A stretch of DNA of 64,000 nt from Nonomuraea roseoviolacea subsp. carminata (GTDB lineage: Bacteria > Actinomycetota > Actinomycetes > Streptosporangiales > Streptosporangiaceae): positions 4,918,001 to 4,982,000 of the forward strand of contig NZ_JAMZEC010000001.1 of the NCBI RefSeq assembly GCF_024172185.1, written 5' to 3'. Below, in pieces: positions 24,205-32,122 of the stretch (within the stretch, counting starts at the first letter, position 1; every line of letters starts with the position of its first letter). The notes under the pieces are model-generated. The model worked only from the letters and a program-made list of their open reading frames with translations, had not been told where the DNA came from and searched no databases. The position numbers and the translations under genes were made by a program.

Positions 24205-25275
24205 GTGAACAACCTGCCCGACTTTCCCTGGGACAAGCTGGAGCCCTACAAGGAGCGTGCCCGCGCCCATCCCGACGGGGTCGTCGACCTGTCGATCGGC
24301 ACCCCGGTCGACCCGGTGCCCCGGGCGGTCCAGGACGCGCTGGCCGGGGCCTCCGACAGTCCCGGCTACCCGCTGACCCACGGCACCGCGCGGTTGCGCG
24401 AGGCCGCGGCGGGATGGTTGCGGCGCAGGCACGAGGTCACGGTGGACCAGCGCGACGTGCTGCCGCTGATCGGCTCCAAGGAGTTCGTGGCCTGGCTGCC
24501 GACCTATCTCGGCGCCAAGCGGGTGGTGCTGCCCGAGCTGGCCTATCCCACGTACGACGTGGGCGCGCGGCTGGCGGGCGCCTCGGCGACGGCCTCCGAC
24601 GGCCTGCTCGCGCTCGGCCCCGAGCGGCCCGACCTGGTGTGGATCAACTCGCCGGGCAACCCCACGGGCCGGGTGCTGCCGGCCGAGCACCTGCGCAAGG
24701 TGGTCGCCTGGGCCCGCGAGCGCGGCACGATCGTGGCCTCCGACGAGTGCTACATCGAGCTGGGCTGGGAGGAACGCCCGATCTCCATCCTGCATCCCGA
24801 CGTCTGCGGCGGCTCCCACGAGGGGCTGCTCGCCGTCCACTCGCTCTCCAAGCGGTCCAACCTGGCCGGCTACCGAGCGGGTTTCGTCACGGGAGACCCG
24901 GCGCTGGTCGCCCGCCTGCTGGAGATCCGCAAGCACGCCGGCATGATCATGCCGGCTCCGGTGCAGGCGGCGATGGCCGCCGCGCTGGACGACGACCGGC
25001 ACGCCGACGAGCAGCGGGAGCTGTACGCCTCCCGGCGCGCGCGGCTGCGGCCCGCGCTGGAGGCGGCGGGCTGGCGGGTCGACCATTCGACAGCCGGTCT
25101 CTACTTGTGGGCGACGAACGGAGAAAAGTCGTGGGATCAGGTCGGCAAGCTCGCTGAAATCGGTATTTTGGTCGCGCCGGGTGAATTCTACGGATCGGCT
25201 GGTTCGCAGCACGTCCGCGTCGCGGTGACCGCCACCGACGAGCGCGTCGATGCGGCGGTACGCCGGCTCCAGTAG
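24205..25275 (+). CDS. dapC: DapC, N-succinyldiaminopimelate aminotransferase
   Basis: A 356-residue PLP-dependent fold type I aminotransferase. It transaminates succinyl-2-amino-6-oxopimelate with glutamate in the succinylase branch of diaminopimelate/lysine synthesis. It has the PGNPTGR motif, ASDECYIEL with the PLP-binding Asp and Tyr, and SLSKRSNLAGYR with the Schiff-base Lys. The opening LPDFPWDKLEPYKERA is diagnostic of the actinobacterial DapC next to fdxA. The GTG at 24205 follows CTGGAG at good spacing. With dapD and dapE a few kilobases away, most of this branch is local. Confidence 0.95.
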   Translation: MNNLPDFPWDKLEPYKERARAHPDGVVDLSIGTPVDPVPRAVQDALAGASDSPGYPLTHGTARLREAAAGWLRRRHEVTVDQRDVLPLIGSKEFVAWLPTYLGAKRVVLPELAYPTYDVGARLAGASATASDGLLALGPERPDLVWINSPGNPTGRVLPAEHLRKVVAWARERGTIVASDECYIELGWEERPISILHPDVCGGSHEGLLAVHSLSKRSNLAGYRAGFVTGDPALVARLLEIRKHAGMIMPAPVQAAMAAALDDDRHADEQRELYASRRARLRPALEAAGWRVDHSTAGLYLWATNGEKSWDQVGKLAEIGILVAPGEFYGSAGSQHVRVAVTATDERVDAAVRRLQ

Positions 25276-25365
25276 GATCCCGACACAGCCCGTCACCCCC
25301 GGCGGGCGCGCACACGTTAATAAGGGCGTTCGCCGAGACAGACCGCGAGTGGAGCGAGCTGATCT

Positions 25366-26022
25366 ATGAGCATGACCTCCATGGTCGTACTCGGACTGAG
25401 CATCGCCACCGTCCTCCTGCTGCTGGGGGCCTTTCTGGCCACCCTGCGTCAGGACAGGAAGGGCCGCACGGCCGAGCCGCCGGTCGAGGTCGCTCCCCTC
25501 GAGACCCCGCTGCCGGCGCCGGTGGGCGTGGTGGGGTATGCCGGTTCCGACTACGCCGACCCCCGCACGCTCAAAGTCGGTGACGGCATCGAGGTCCACG
25601 GCTCGCCCGCGCGCGTGCTGGGCGCCGTGTACACCTCGTGGCAGGGCCAGGAGTGGACCGAGTTCCTGCTGCGCGACACCGCCCGCCGCCGTCAGTGGCT
25701 GTCGGTCGAGACCCGCCAGGGCGACCCGCCGCACCTCGAGGTGTTCCTGTGGACGGAGGTGCCCACCCAGGGCATGGTCCCGGCCAAGAGCATGATCGTC
25801 ATGGAGGGCGTCGAGTTCTTCCCCATCGAGCGCGGCACCGCGGCCTTCCGCAGCGAGGGCGACACCGGTCTCCCGGAGCGCGGCCTGCTCGACTTCGCCG
25901 ACTACCGTGCCTCCGACGGCAGGCTGCTGTCGTTCGAGCGCATCCAGGGCGGCTCGTGGACGGCCAGCTACGCCAACCCGCTGGCCCCCGGCTCCATCGC
26001 CGTCGTCAGCCGCGCCCCCTGA
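25366..26022 (+). CDS. DUF4178 protein with N-terminal membrane anchor
   Basis: A 218-residue protein. Residues 6-27 are a single hydrophobic helix followed by a basic cluster, so the N-terminus is anchored and the rest is probably cytoplasmic. Residues about 62-210 match DUF4178: LKVGDGIEVHGSPARVLGAVYTSWQGQEW, then RRRQWLSVE and the closing SFERIQGGSW. DUF4178 proteins are often found with stress- or membrane-related genes; the function is unknown. No clear Shine-Dalgarno is seen before the ATG. Confidence 0.85.
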   Translation: MSMTSMVVLGLSIATVLLLLGAFLATLRQDRKGRTAEPPVEVAPLETPLPAPVGVVGYAGSDYADPRTLKVGDGIEVHGSPARVLGAVYTSWQGQEWTEFLLRDTARRRQWLSVETRQGDPPHLEVFLWTEVPTQGMVPAKSMIVMEGVEFFPIERGTAAFRSEGDTGLPERGLLDFADYRASDGRLLSFERIQGGSWTASYANPLAPGSIAVVSRAP

Positions 26023-26068
26023 CCCCGCCCGGCCGGCGCCTGGTTTCGAGTCCGTCCGGGCTGTCCGG

Positions 26069-26899
26069 CTACGACAGCTCCACCCGGGTGGTGCCCGACT
26101 TGTCGCCGGTCGTCCAGCCGTCGGCCGTCATGTCGTTCTTCCACACCGCGCCGCCGAAGCCGACGCGGCTCAGCCCGTACTTCTGCGCGTACGCCACGGA
26201 CCAGGCGGCGATCAGCCACCCGCGGCGCGTGCTCGTGACCGCCGGGTCGCCGAGCGCCCGCGTGAGCTGACGGCGCGCCTCGGCCGTCCTGGGCCTGGGC
26301 GGCGCGCTCTGGCCCTTCGCCGGCGGGTACCAGCAGTGGAGCGCGCGCGGCACCCGGCCGGTGAACGCCGCGGCGAGGATCTTGGCGTTGTCCTCGTGCG
26401 GGGCGTAGGCGTAGCCGCCCGCCGAGCGCTGCACCTCCTGGGCGGCCTCGGCCAGCGGGATCTTCCGGTAGTCCTTGACCTTGACCAGCGCCGCGAAGAA
26501 CTTGTTCGTCGCGTAGACCGGGTCCATGAGCTGCTTCTTCCGGCCCCAGCCCTGCGACTCGCGCTGCTGGAACACCCCCACCGAGTCGAGGTCGCCGCCG
26601 GGGAGGTTCCTCAGCTTCGACTCCTGGAGCGCGGTGGCGTACGCGATGACCACGGCCCGCTCGGGCAGCCTGCGGCGCGCCGCGACGGCGGCGATGGTGG
26701 CGGCGATCTGCGCCTGCTCGATGTCGAGGCTGAGGTCGTCGTCGGCGGTGGAGCCGCGCACGACGCAGTACGCCTCCGGGACCGCCAGCGGCTGCGGGAC
26801 CTTCTTGAGCAGGTTGTACAGGCCCACGGAGATCGCCACCGCGAGCACGACGACGATCGCGGCGATCGTGATGACACCGCGGGAGAAGCGGACGCGCAC
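26069..26899 (-). CDS. membrane-anchored lytic-transglycosylase-like protein
   Basis: A 276-residue protein with a single N-terminal helix (about residues 8-30) and an exported remainder. ALQESKLRNLPGGDLDSVGVFQQRESQGWG has the look of a lysozyme/lytic-transglycosylase active-site region, with a catalytic-type Glu in QES and the S(V/I)GxFQ(Q/M) motif of the SLT fold. DPVYATNKFFAALVKV and a later segment continue the fold. It may cut peptidoglycan. Annotation pipelines often leave such proteins as hypothetical. The GTG at 26899 is used because TAGGTT stands 7 bases upstream; an ATG at 26938 overlaps the dapD start. Confidence 0.65.
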   Translation of the reverse strand: MRVRFSRGVITIAAIVVVLAVAISVGLYNLLKKVPQPLAVPEAYCVVRGSTADDDLSLDIEQAQIAATIAAVAARRRLPERAVVIAYATALQESKLRNLPGGDLDSVGVFQQRESQGWGRKKQLMDPVYATNKFFAALVKVKDYRKIPLAEAAQEVQRSAGGYAYAPHEDNAKILAAAFTGRVPRALHCWYPPAKGQSAPPRPRTAEARRQLTRALGDPAVTSTRRGWLIAAWSVAYAQKYGLSRVGFGGAVWKNDMTADGWTTGDKSGTTRVELS

Positions 26900-26906
26900 T
26901 CTGGAA

Positions 26907-26912
26907 AACCTA
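26907..26912 (-). promoter_or_regulatory. -10 element for gene at 26899
   Basis: TAGGTT on the minus strand, 7 bases before the GTG. It lies back to back with the dapD -10, 10 bases away. Confidence 0.5.
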
Positions 26913-26922
26913 CCCGGCCGGA

Positions 26923-26928
26923 TAAGCT
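26923..26928 (+). promoter_or_regulatory. -10 element for dapD
   Basis: TAAGCT, 8 bases before the dapD ATG at 26937. Confidence 0.5.
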
Positions 26929-26936
26929 CCGTGGCC

Positions 26937-27770
26937 ATGAGTGACCAGAGCCCGCCGTCCCCGATAGCTCCGGCGATCGACGACCTGTGGGAGCGGCGCG
27001 CCGAGCTGTCGCCCCGCGACACGGAGGCGCGCGCCACCGTGGTGAACGCGATCGACCTGCTCGACACCGGCAAGGCGCGGGTGGCCGAGCTGTCGGACGG
27101 CGACGTGGTCGTGGACGAGCGGGCCCGGCGGGCGATCCTGCTCGCCTTCAGGGTGCTCGGCATGGCCCGCACGCAGGTGGGCGACTTCCAGCACAACGAC
27201 CGGGTGCCGCTGAAGACCACGTTCGACGGGGTCCGGGTGGTGCCCGGCGCCATCGCCCGGTGGGGCTCGTACATGGCGCCCGGCGTGGTGCTGATGCCGT
27301 CGTTCGTCAACATCGGCGCGTACGTCGGCGGCGGCACGATGGTCGACACCTGGGCCACGGTCGGGTCGTGCGCCCATATCGGCGCGAACGTGCACCTGTC
27401 GGGTGGCGTGGGCATCGGCGGCGTGCTGGAGCCGCCCGGGGCGCTCCCGGTGGTCGTCGAGGACGACGCGCTGGTCGGCAGCCGCGCCATGATCGTCGAG
27501 GGCGCCCGCGTGGGACGCGGCGCGGTCGTCGGGGCGGGCACGATCCTGTCGGCGTCCATGCCGGTGATAGACGTGGAGACAGGTGAGGAGCTGGCGCGCG
27601 GCCGGGTGCCCGACTGGTGCGTGGCCGTCGGCGGCACCCGTCAGAAGGAGTTCCCCGGTGGCACGTTCGGCCTGCCGTGCGTGCTGGTGATCAAGCGGCT
27701 GGAGCCGGGACAGCGGCACGACAAGGCGGCGCTCAACGAGGCGCTGCGCGAGCATGGGGTGAACACGTGA
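26937..27770 (+). CDS. dapD: DapD, tetrahydrodipicolinate N-succinyltransferase
   Basis: A 277-residue enzyme of the left-handed beta-helix acyltransferases. It transfers succinyl from succinyl-CoA to tetrahydrodipicolinate. Hexapeptide repeats run from about residue 98 (ARWGSYMAPGVVLMPSFVNIGAYVGGGTMVD) to about 210; GSCAHIGANVHLSGGVGIGGVLEP is the family signature. The length matches the E. coli type. The start codon is fixed by the -10 element. Its stop overlaps the dapE start by one base (TGATG), so the two are translationally coupled. Confidence 0.95.
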   Translation: MSDQSPPSPIAPAIDDLWERRAELSPRDTEARATVVNAIDLLDTGKARVAELSDGDVVVDERARRAILLAFRVLGMARTQVGDFQHNDRVPLKTTFDGVRVVPGAIARWGSYMAPGVVLMPSFVNIGAYVGGGTMVDTWATVGSCAHIGANVHLSGGVGIGGVLEPPGALPVVVEDDALVGSRAMIVEGARVGRGAVVGAGTILSASMPVIDVETGEELARGRVPDWCVAVGGTRQKEFPGGTFGLPCVLVIKRLEPGQRHDKAALNEALREHGVNT

Positions 27771-28825
27771 TGCTGGATCTGACCCAGGACGTCCGCGACC
27801 TGACCGCGGCGATCGTCGACATCGAGTCGGAGAGCGGCGGCGAGCGCGCGCTGGCCGACGCGGTGGAGCGGGCGCTCGGCGCGTTGCCGCACCTGAAGGT
27901 CGAGCGGTCCGGCGAGACGGTCGTCGCCCGCACCTCGCTCGGGCGCGGCGAGCGGGTGCTGATCGCCGGGCACCTCGACACGGTGCCCGTCCACGGCAAC
28001 CTGCCGAGCCGCGTCGAGGGCGACCTGCTCTACGGCTGCGGCACCTCCGACATGAAGGCGGGCGTCGCCGTCGCGCTGAAGCTCGCCGCGGCCCTCCCGG
28101 CGCCCAACCGCGACGTCACGTACGTCTTCTACGACTGCGAGGAGGTCGAGGCCGAGCGCAACGGCCTCAACCGGATCGCCCGCGACCACGCCGACTGGCT
28201 CACCGCCGACTTCGCGGTGCTCATGGAGCCGACCGACGGCGTGATCGAGGGCGGCTGCCAGGGCACGCTGCGGGCCGAGATCGTGGTCAGGGGCAAGCGC
28301 GCGCACAGCGCCCGGTCCTGGTTCGGGGTCAACGCCATCCACGGCATCGAGCCGGTGCTGGCCCGCCTGAACGCCTACCAGGCCCGGCGGCCGGTGGTGG
28401 ACGGGCTGGAGTACCACGAGGGCCTCAACGCCGTGGGCGTGCGGGGCGGGGTGGCGGGCAACGTGATCCCCGACCTGTGCGTGGTCACGGTCAACTACCG
28501 GTTCGCGCCCGACCTCAGCGAGGAGCAGGCGCGGGAGCACGTGCGCGAGGTCTTCGACGGGTTCGAGGTGGAGTTCACCGACAGCGCCCCCGCCGCCCGG
28601 CCGGGCCTGACGCACCCGGTGGCGGCCGCCTTCGCCGCGGCCGTGGGCGGCGAGCCGCGGGCCAAGCTGGGATGGACCGACGTGGCGCGGTTCTCGGCGC
28701 TGGGCGTCCCGGCCGTCAACTACGGTCCCGGCGACCCCAACCTGGCGCACCAGCAGGGGGAGTACGTGGCGCTGCCGAAGATCGTGGAGAGCGAGCGGGC
28801 GATGCTCGCCTGGCTGTCGGCCTGA
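27770..28825 (+). CDS. dapE: DapE, succinyl-diaminopimelate desuccinylase
   Basis: A 351-residue M20 metallohydrolase that removes succinate to give LL-diaminopimelate. The motifs include GHLDTVPVHGN (first zinc ligand and catalytic Asp), GCGTSDMKAGVA (bridging Asp), FYDCEEVEAERNG (catalytic Glu and ligand) and a dimerisation lid with KRAHSARSW. A late NYGPGDPNLAHQQGE supplies the last His. It is coupled to dapD and followed by a strong hairpin, which closes the dapD-dapE unit. Confidence 0.95.
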   Translation: MLDLTQDVRDLTAAIVDIESESGGERALADAVERALGALPHLKVERSGETVVARTSLGRGERVLIAGHLDTVPVHGNLPSRVEGDLLYGCGTSDMKAGVAVALKLAAALPAPNRDVTYVFYDCEEVEAERNGLNRIARDHADWLTADFAVLMEPTDGVIEGGCQGTLRAEIVVRGKRAHSARSWFGVNAIHGIEPVLARLNAYQARRPVVDGLEYHEGLNAVGVRGGVAGNVIPDLCVVTVNYRFAPDLSEEQAREHVREVFDGFEVEFTDSAPAARPGLTHPVAAAFAAAVGGEPRAKLGWTDVARFSALGVPAVNYGPGDPNLAHQQGEYVALPKIVESERAMLAWLSA

Positions 28826-28859
28826 CCTGGCCGCGGGCCTCTCGGAAGACCCCGGAACG

Positions 28860-28907
28860 TGAAAGTGGCTTTCCTCGCCGGCCATTTGGCGGGGAAAGCC
28901 ACTTTCA
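28860..28907 (+). terminator. long near-perfect hairpin after dapE
   Basis: A 15-base arm TGAAAGTGGCTTTCC (28860-28874) is perfectly mirrored at 28893-28907, and TCGCC/GGCGG extends the stem across an 8-base loop. It begins 34 bases after the dapE stop. The rest of 28908-29120 shows a T-rich patch near 28965-28982 and no gene. Confidence 0.75.
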
Positions 28908-29120
28908 GTCCCGAGCAGCACCCTCGGCAGTTAGACGCAGGGTGGTCGAAATCCGGTTCCCTACTTTTTTCATGATTTTTTGCCGCTCCTCAGACGGTCG
29001 TTGACCTGCTATTTTGCTGGGACGGCCCGCCCGTGGGCCGTTCACGGCCCGGTCCACGGGGAGGTGAGCCGGCGCCGGAGGGCACAGCCCCGGGTCCAGG
29101 GGCACCGAAGGAGGGCTAGC

Positions 29121-29927
29121 GTGATCCGCATGGACACGACGCGTCGCGAGCGCCGCCAGGGCCAGGCCGTGGTCCGTGGCAAGCTCGTCCCCGATTCCAC
29201 GCACGACCAGCGCCTGCTCGACCGGCAGGGCCCCGCCGACTGGGTCCACATGGACCCGTGGCGGGTGCTGCGCATCCAGGCGGAGTTCGTCGAGGGCTTC
29301 GGCCAGCTCGCCGAGCTGCCCCCCGCCGTCACGGTCTTCGGCTCGGCCCGCACCCCCGCCGACTCTCCCGAGTACGCCATGGGCCGCGCGCTCGGCCGGG
29401 CCATCGCCGAGGCGGGCTACGCCGTCATCACGGGCGGCGGGCCGGGCGTGATGGAGTCGGCCAACCGCGGCGCCACCGAGGTCGACGGCGCCGTCTCGGT
29501 GGGTCTCGGCATCGAGCTGCCGTTCGAGCAGCGCATGAACGACTACGTGGACCTCGGCATCGAGTTCCGCTACTTCTTCGTGCGCAAGACCATGTTCGTG
29601 AAGTACTCGTGCGGCTTCATCGCCCTGCCGGGCGGCTTCGGCACGCTGGACGAGCTGTTCGAGGCGCTCACGCTGGTGCAGACGCACAAGGTCACCTCGT
29701 TCCCGGTCGTGCTCATGGGGTCGGAGTTCTGGGGCGGCCTCCTCGACTGGATCAAGGGCACGCTCCTGGGCACCGGGAAGATCGCCGAGCAGGACCTCGA
29801 CCTGATCAAGATCACCGACGACGTGGACGAGGCCGTGCGGATCATCGTGGACTCCGACCGGGCACGCTCCGGGCAGCGCGAGGAGGAGCTGGAGGCGGTC
29901 GCGAGCCAGGACGCCGAGCCGCAATAG
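29121..29927 (+). CDS. LOG family (TIGR00730-type) protein, long form
   Basis: A 268-residue protein. The Rossmann-like LOG domain begins at about residue 68 (AVTVFGSARTP), with GGGPGVMESANRG at the nucleotide site and PGGFGTLDELFE, the family signature. LOG proteins are phosphoribohydrolases in some cases (cytokinin-nucleotide activation), while others only bind nucleotides. The N-terminal 65 residues are an extension. The GTG at 29121 is chosen because GAAGGAGG lies 6 bases upstream. It is followed after 20 bases by a second LOG gene. Confidence 0.88.
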   Translation: MIRMDTTRRERRQGQAVVRGKLVPDSTHDQRLLDRQGPADWVHMDPWRVLRIQAEFVEGFGQLAELPPAVTVFGSARTPADSPEYAMGRALGRAIAEAGYAVITGGGPGVMESANRGATEVDGAVSVGLGIELPFEQRMNDYVDLGIEFRYFFVRKTMFVKYSCGFIALPGGFGTLDELFEALTLVQTHKVTSFPVVLMGSEFWGGLLDWIKGTLLGTGKIAEQDLDLIKITDDVDEAVRIIVDSDRARSGQREEELEAVASQDAEPQ

Positions 29928-29933
29928 CCCCCT

Positions 29934-29939
29934 TAAGCT
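29934..29939 (+). promoter_or_regulatory. -10 element for second LOG gene
   Basis: TAAGCT, 8 bases before the GTG at 29948, just past the stop of the first LOG gene. Confidence 0.45.
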
Positions 29940-29947
29940 GACATGTC

Positions 29948-30532
29948 GTGAATATCTGTGTGTTCTGCGCCTCCAGTCAGAAGATCGACCCCAAGTACGT
30001 GGAGCTGGCGACGGCCGTCGGCACCGAGCTGGCCAGGCGCGGACACACCCTGGTCAGCGGCGGCGCCACCGTCTCCTGCATGGGCGCCGTCACTGCCGCG
30101 GCCCGCGCCGCCGGCGGGCGCACGGTCGGCGTGATCCCCCAGGTCCTCGTGGACGTCGAGATCGCCGACCGCGACTCCGACGAGCTGATCGTCACCCCCG
30201 GCATGCGCGAGCGCAAGGCCGCCATGGACGAGCGCTCCGACGCCTTCCTCGTGCTGCCGGGCGGCATCGGCACACTGGAGGAGCTGTTCGAGATCTGGAC
30301 GGCCCGGGTCCTCGGCATCCACGACCGGCCGCTGGTCGTCCTCGACCCGTGGGGGCTGTACGCCTCGCTGCGCGGGCTCGTGGAGCACATGTACGACGAG
30401 GGGTTCACCCGGGCGAACGTCTTCGACGCCATCGCGTGGACGTCGTCGGTGGAGGAGGCGCTCGACCACGTCGAGGGCCGCGCCCGCCCGGTGCGCCCGA
30501 CGCCCGAGGAGATCGGCGAGGCCACCGGCTGA
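29948..30532 (+). CDS. LOG family protein, short form (cytokinin riboside phosphorylase-like)
   Basis: A 194-residue classical LOG protein. NICVFCASSQKIDPKY opens the fold, SGGATVSCMGAV is the phosphate-binding loop, MRERKAAMDERSDAF and LPGGIGTLEELFEIWT are the two diagnostic motifs. LOG enzymes release the free base from adenosine or cytokinin monophosphates, and two adjacent LOG genes are common in actinobacteria. It is likely transcribed from its own leaderless promoter as well as from upstream. Confidence 0.92.
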   Translation: MNICVFCASSQKIDPKYVELATAVGTELARRGHTLVSGGATVSCMGAVTAAARAAGGRTVGVIPQVLVDVEIADRDSDELIVTPGMRERKAAMDERSDAFLVLPGGIGTLEELFEIWTARVLGIHDRPLVVLDPWGLYASLRGLVEHMYDEGFTRANVFDAIAWTSSVEEALDHVEGRARPVRPTPEEIGEATG

Positions 30533-30604
30533 GCCGGGGCGTTCAGGCGAGGGCGCGGCGGCCTGGACGCGCCGGGCCGGGGCGCTCAGGCGAGGGCGCG
30601 GCGG
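30533..30604 (+). repeat. 29-bp direct repeat, 43-bp period
   Basis: A 29-base word appears at 30533-30561 and again at 30576-30604 with one mismatch. The second copy contains the 3' end of the small minus-strand gene at 30586, so its tail has been duplicated. Confidence 0.7.
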
Positions 30605-30867
30605 GCCAGGGCCGGGGGACGCCGGCCGGCCAGCGAGTCGGTCATCTCCAGCGCCTGGCGCACCTGGTCGGCGTGTCCGGTGACGAACACGTCCGCGCCG
30701 TGCCAGCGGTAGACGGCCGCGGCGGCCAGCGCCGCGTCGAGCGGCTCGGGCAGCATGACCAGCACGGTCGCCCCCGATCGCGCCAGCGCGGCGGCCTCGG
30801 CGGGCGACCCCGCGGGAGTCCAGGAGGGGTCCGGAGGCGCACCGGGTGCGACAACTGCGGGACTCAT
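30586..30867 (-). CDS. small conserved hypothetical protein
   Basis: A 93-residue protein with no signal peptide. It is Ala-rich, with a beta-alpha pattern (ATVLVMLPEPLDAALAAAAVYRWHGADVFVTGH) that suggests a small Rossmann-like fold. The ATG at 30867 has a textbook AAGGAGGT five bases upstream, which is the best support that it is real. No family is recognised. Its 3' end is partly duplicated downstream. Confidence 0.6.
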   Translation of the reverse strand: MSPAVVAPGAPPDPSWTPAGSPAEAAALARSGATVLVMLPEPLDAALAAAAVYRWHGADVFVTGHADQVRQALEMTDSLAGRRPPALARRALA

Positions 30868-30988
30868 CGAACCTCCTTGGGTGTGGAGCCCCAAATGTTA
30901 GCCCTGGGGAGAAAACGCAGGACAGCGCCACCCTGTGGATGCGAACATAGAAGCGATTGTCCATCGATCGCCTGGTACGAGGTGAGCC

Positions 30989-31971
30989 ATGGCGCAGGTT
31001 GTTAAGCGGGCCTACAAGTACCGCTTCTACCCGACCTCCGAGCAGGCCGAAGAGCTTGCCCGGACGTTCGGCTGCGTGCGCCTGGTCTACAACAAGACTC
31101 TGGCCGAGCGGACCCGCGCCTACACCTCGGAAGGTCGTCGCGTCTCCTACGTGGAGTCCTCGGCCACGCTCACCGCCTGGAAGAAGACCGACGAGTTGGC
31201 GTTCCTGAACGAGGTGTCGAGCGTTCCGCTGCAGCAGGCGCTGCGCCATCTTCAGGCGGCGTTCGCGAACTTCTTCGCCCGCCGGGCCAAGTACCCCGCC
31301 TTCAAGTCCCGCAAGAAGTCGCGGGCGTCGGCCGAGTACACCCGTTCGGCCTTCACGTGGCGAGACGGGCGGCTCACCCTGGCGAAGATGCGCGAACCGC
31401 TGGACGTCGTGTGGTCGCGGCCCCTGCCGGAGGGTGCGAGGCCGTGGCCACGCTGTCCACCGGCGAGAAGATCGTCAAGCCGAGGCACGACCGGGCCGAC
31501 CGCCGCAGGCTCGCCCGGGCCCAGCGGGATCTCGCCCGTAAGCAGAAGGGTTCGGCCAACCGGCAGAAGGCGAGGGTCGCACTCGCCCGTATTCACGCCC
31601 GGATCGCCGACCGGCGGCGGGACTTCCTGCACAAGCTCACCACTCGGCTCGTCCGTGAGAACCAAACGGTCGTGGTCGAGGACCTCGCCGTCCGCAACAT
31701 GGGCAGGAACCGCAGCCTGGCGCGCTCCATCGCCGACGCCTCCTGGCGCCTGATGCGGTCGATGCTGGAGTACAAGACCGCCTGGTACGGGCGGGAACTC
31801 ATCGTGGTCGACCGCTGGTTCCCCTCCTCGAAGACGTGCTCGGCCTGCGGCACTCTGCGAGAGGAGATGCCGCTGGGTGTCCGGGCGTGGCAGTGCGCCT
31901 GCGGCGCGCTGCACGACCGCGACGTCAACGCCGCGATCAACATCCTCGCCGCCGGGCTGGCGGAGAGGTGA
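30989..31971 (+). pseudogene. tnpB: tnpB remnant of an IS200/IS605-type element, frameshifted and internally deleted
   Basis: RNA-guided TnpB nuclease remnant. The first part (residues from MAQVVKRAYKYRFYP, including CVRLVYNKTLAERT and the RAKYPAFKSRKK segment) is in one frame to about 31435. The remainder continues one frame over with STGEKIVKPRH, RKQKGSANRQKAR, VVEDLAVRNM (second RuvC acid), a zinc ribbon (CSACG then CACG) and DRDVNAAINI. The join occurs where LPEGA is followed directly by AVATLSTGEK, so about a hundred bases, including the first RuvC Asp (normally in a GIDLG-like strand), are missing and the loss is not a multiple of three. It cannot encode an active nuclease. Confidence 0.9.
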
Positions 31972-32096
31972 AACGCCTGTGGAGCCGGTGTAAGACCTCA
32001 AGGGCGCAGGCCCGGCGGGCGACTGGCGGTGAAACAGGAAACCTGACCCGCGAGGGTCGGAATCCCCCGGCTTCAGCCGCGGAGAGGAAGTCAAGC
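31972..32096 (+). ncRNA. likely right end and omega-RNA scaffold of the TnpB element
   Basis: Directly after tnpB, the sequence ends in GGAATCCCCCGGCTTCAGCC, a hairpin region, and then GAGAGGAAGTCAA. This is the familiar end of IS605-type elements, where the guide RNA scaffold overlaps the tnpB 3' end. Bases after about 32094 would be the guide. Exact ends are inferred, not proven; no tnpA is present. Confidence 0.6.
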
Positions 32097-32110
32097 CTCG
32101 ATGGTATGAG

Positions 32111-32116
32111 TACGAT
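32111..32116 (+). promoter_or_regulatory. -10 element for DivIVA-like gene
   Basis: TACGAT, 6 bases before the GTG at 32123. Its -35 position (about 32088-32093, AAGTCA) would lie in the right end of the TnpB element. Confidence 0.45.
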
Positions 32117-32122
32117 GCCCAT

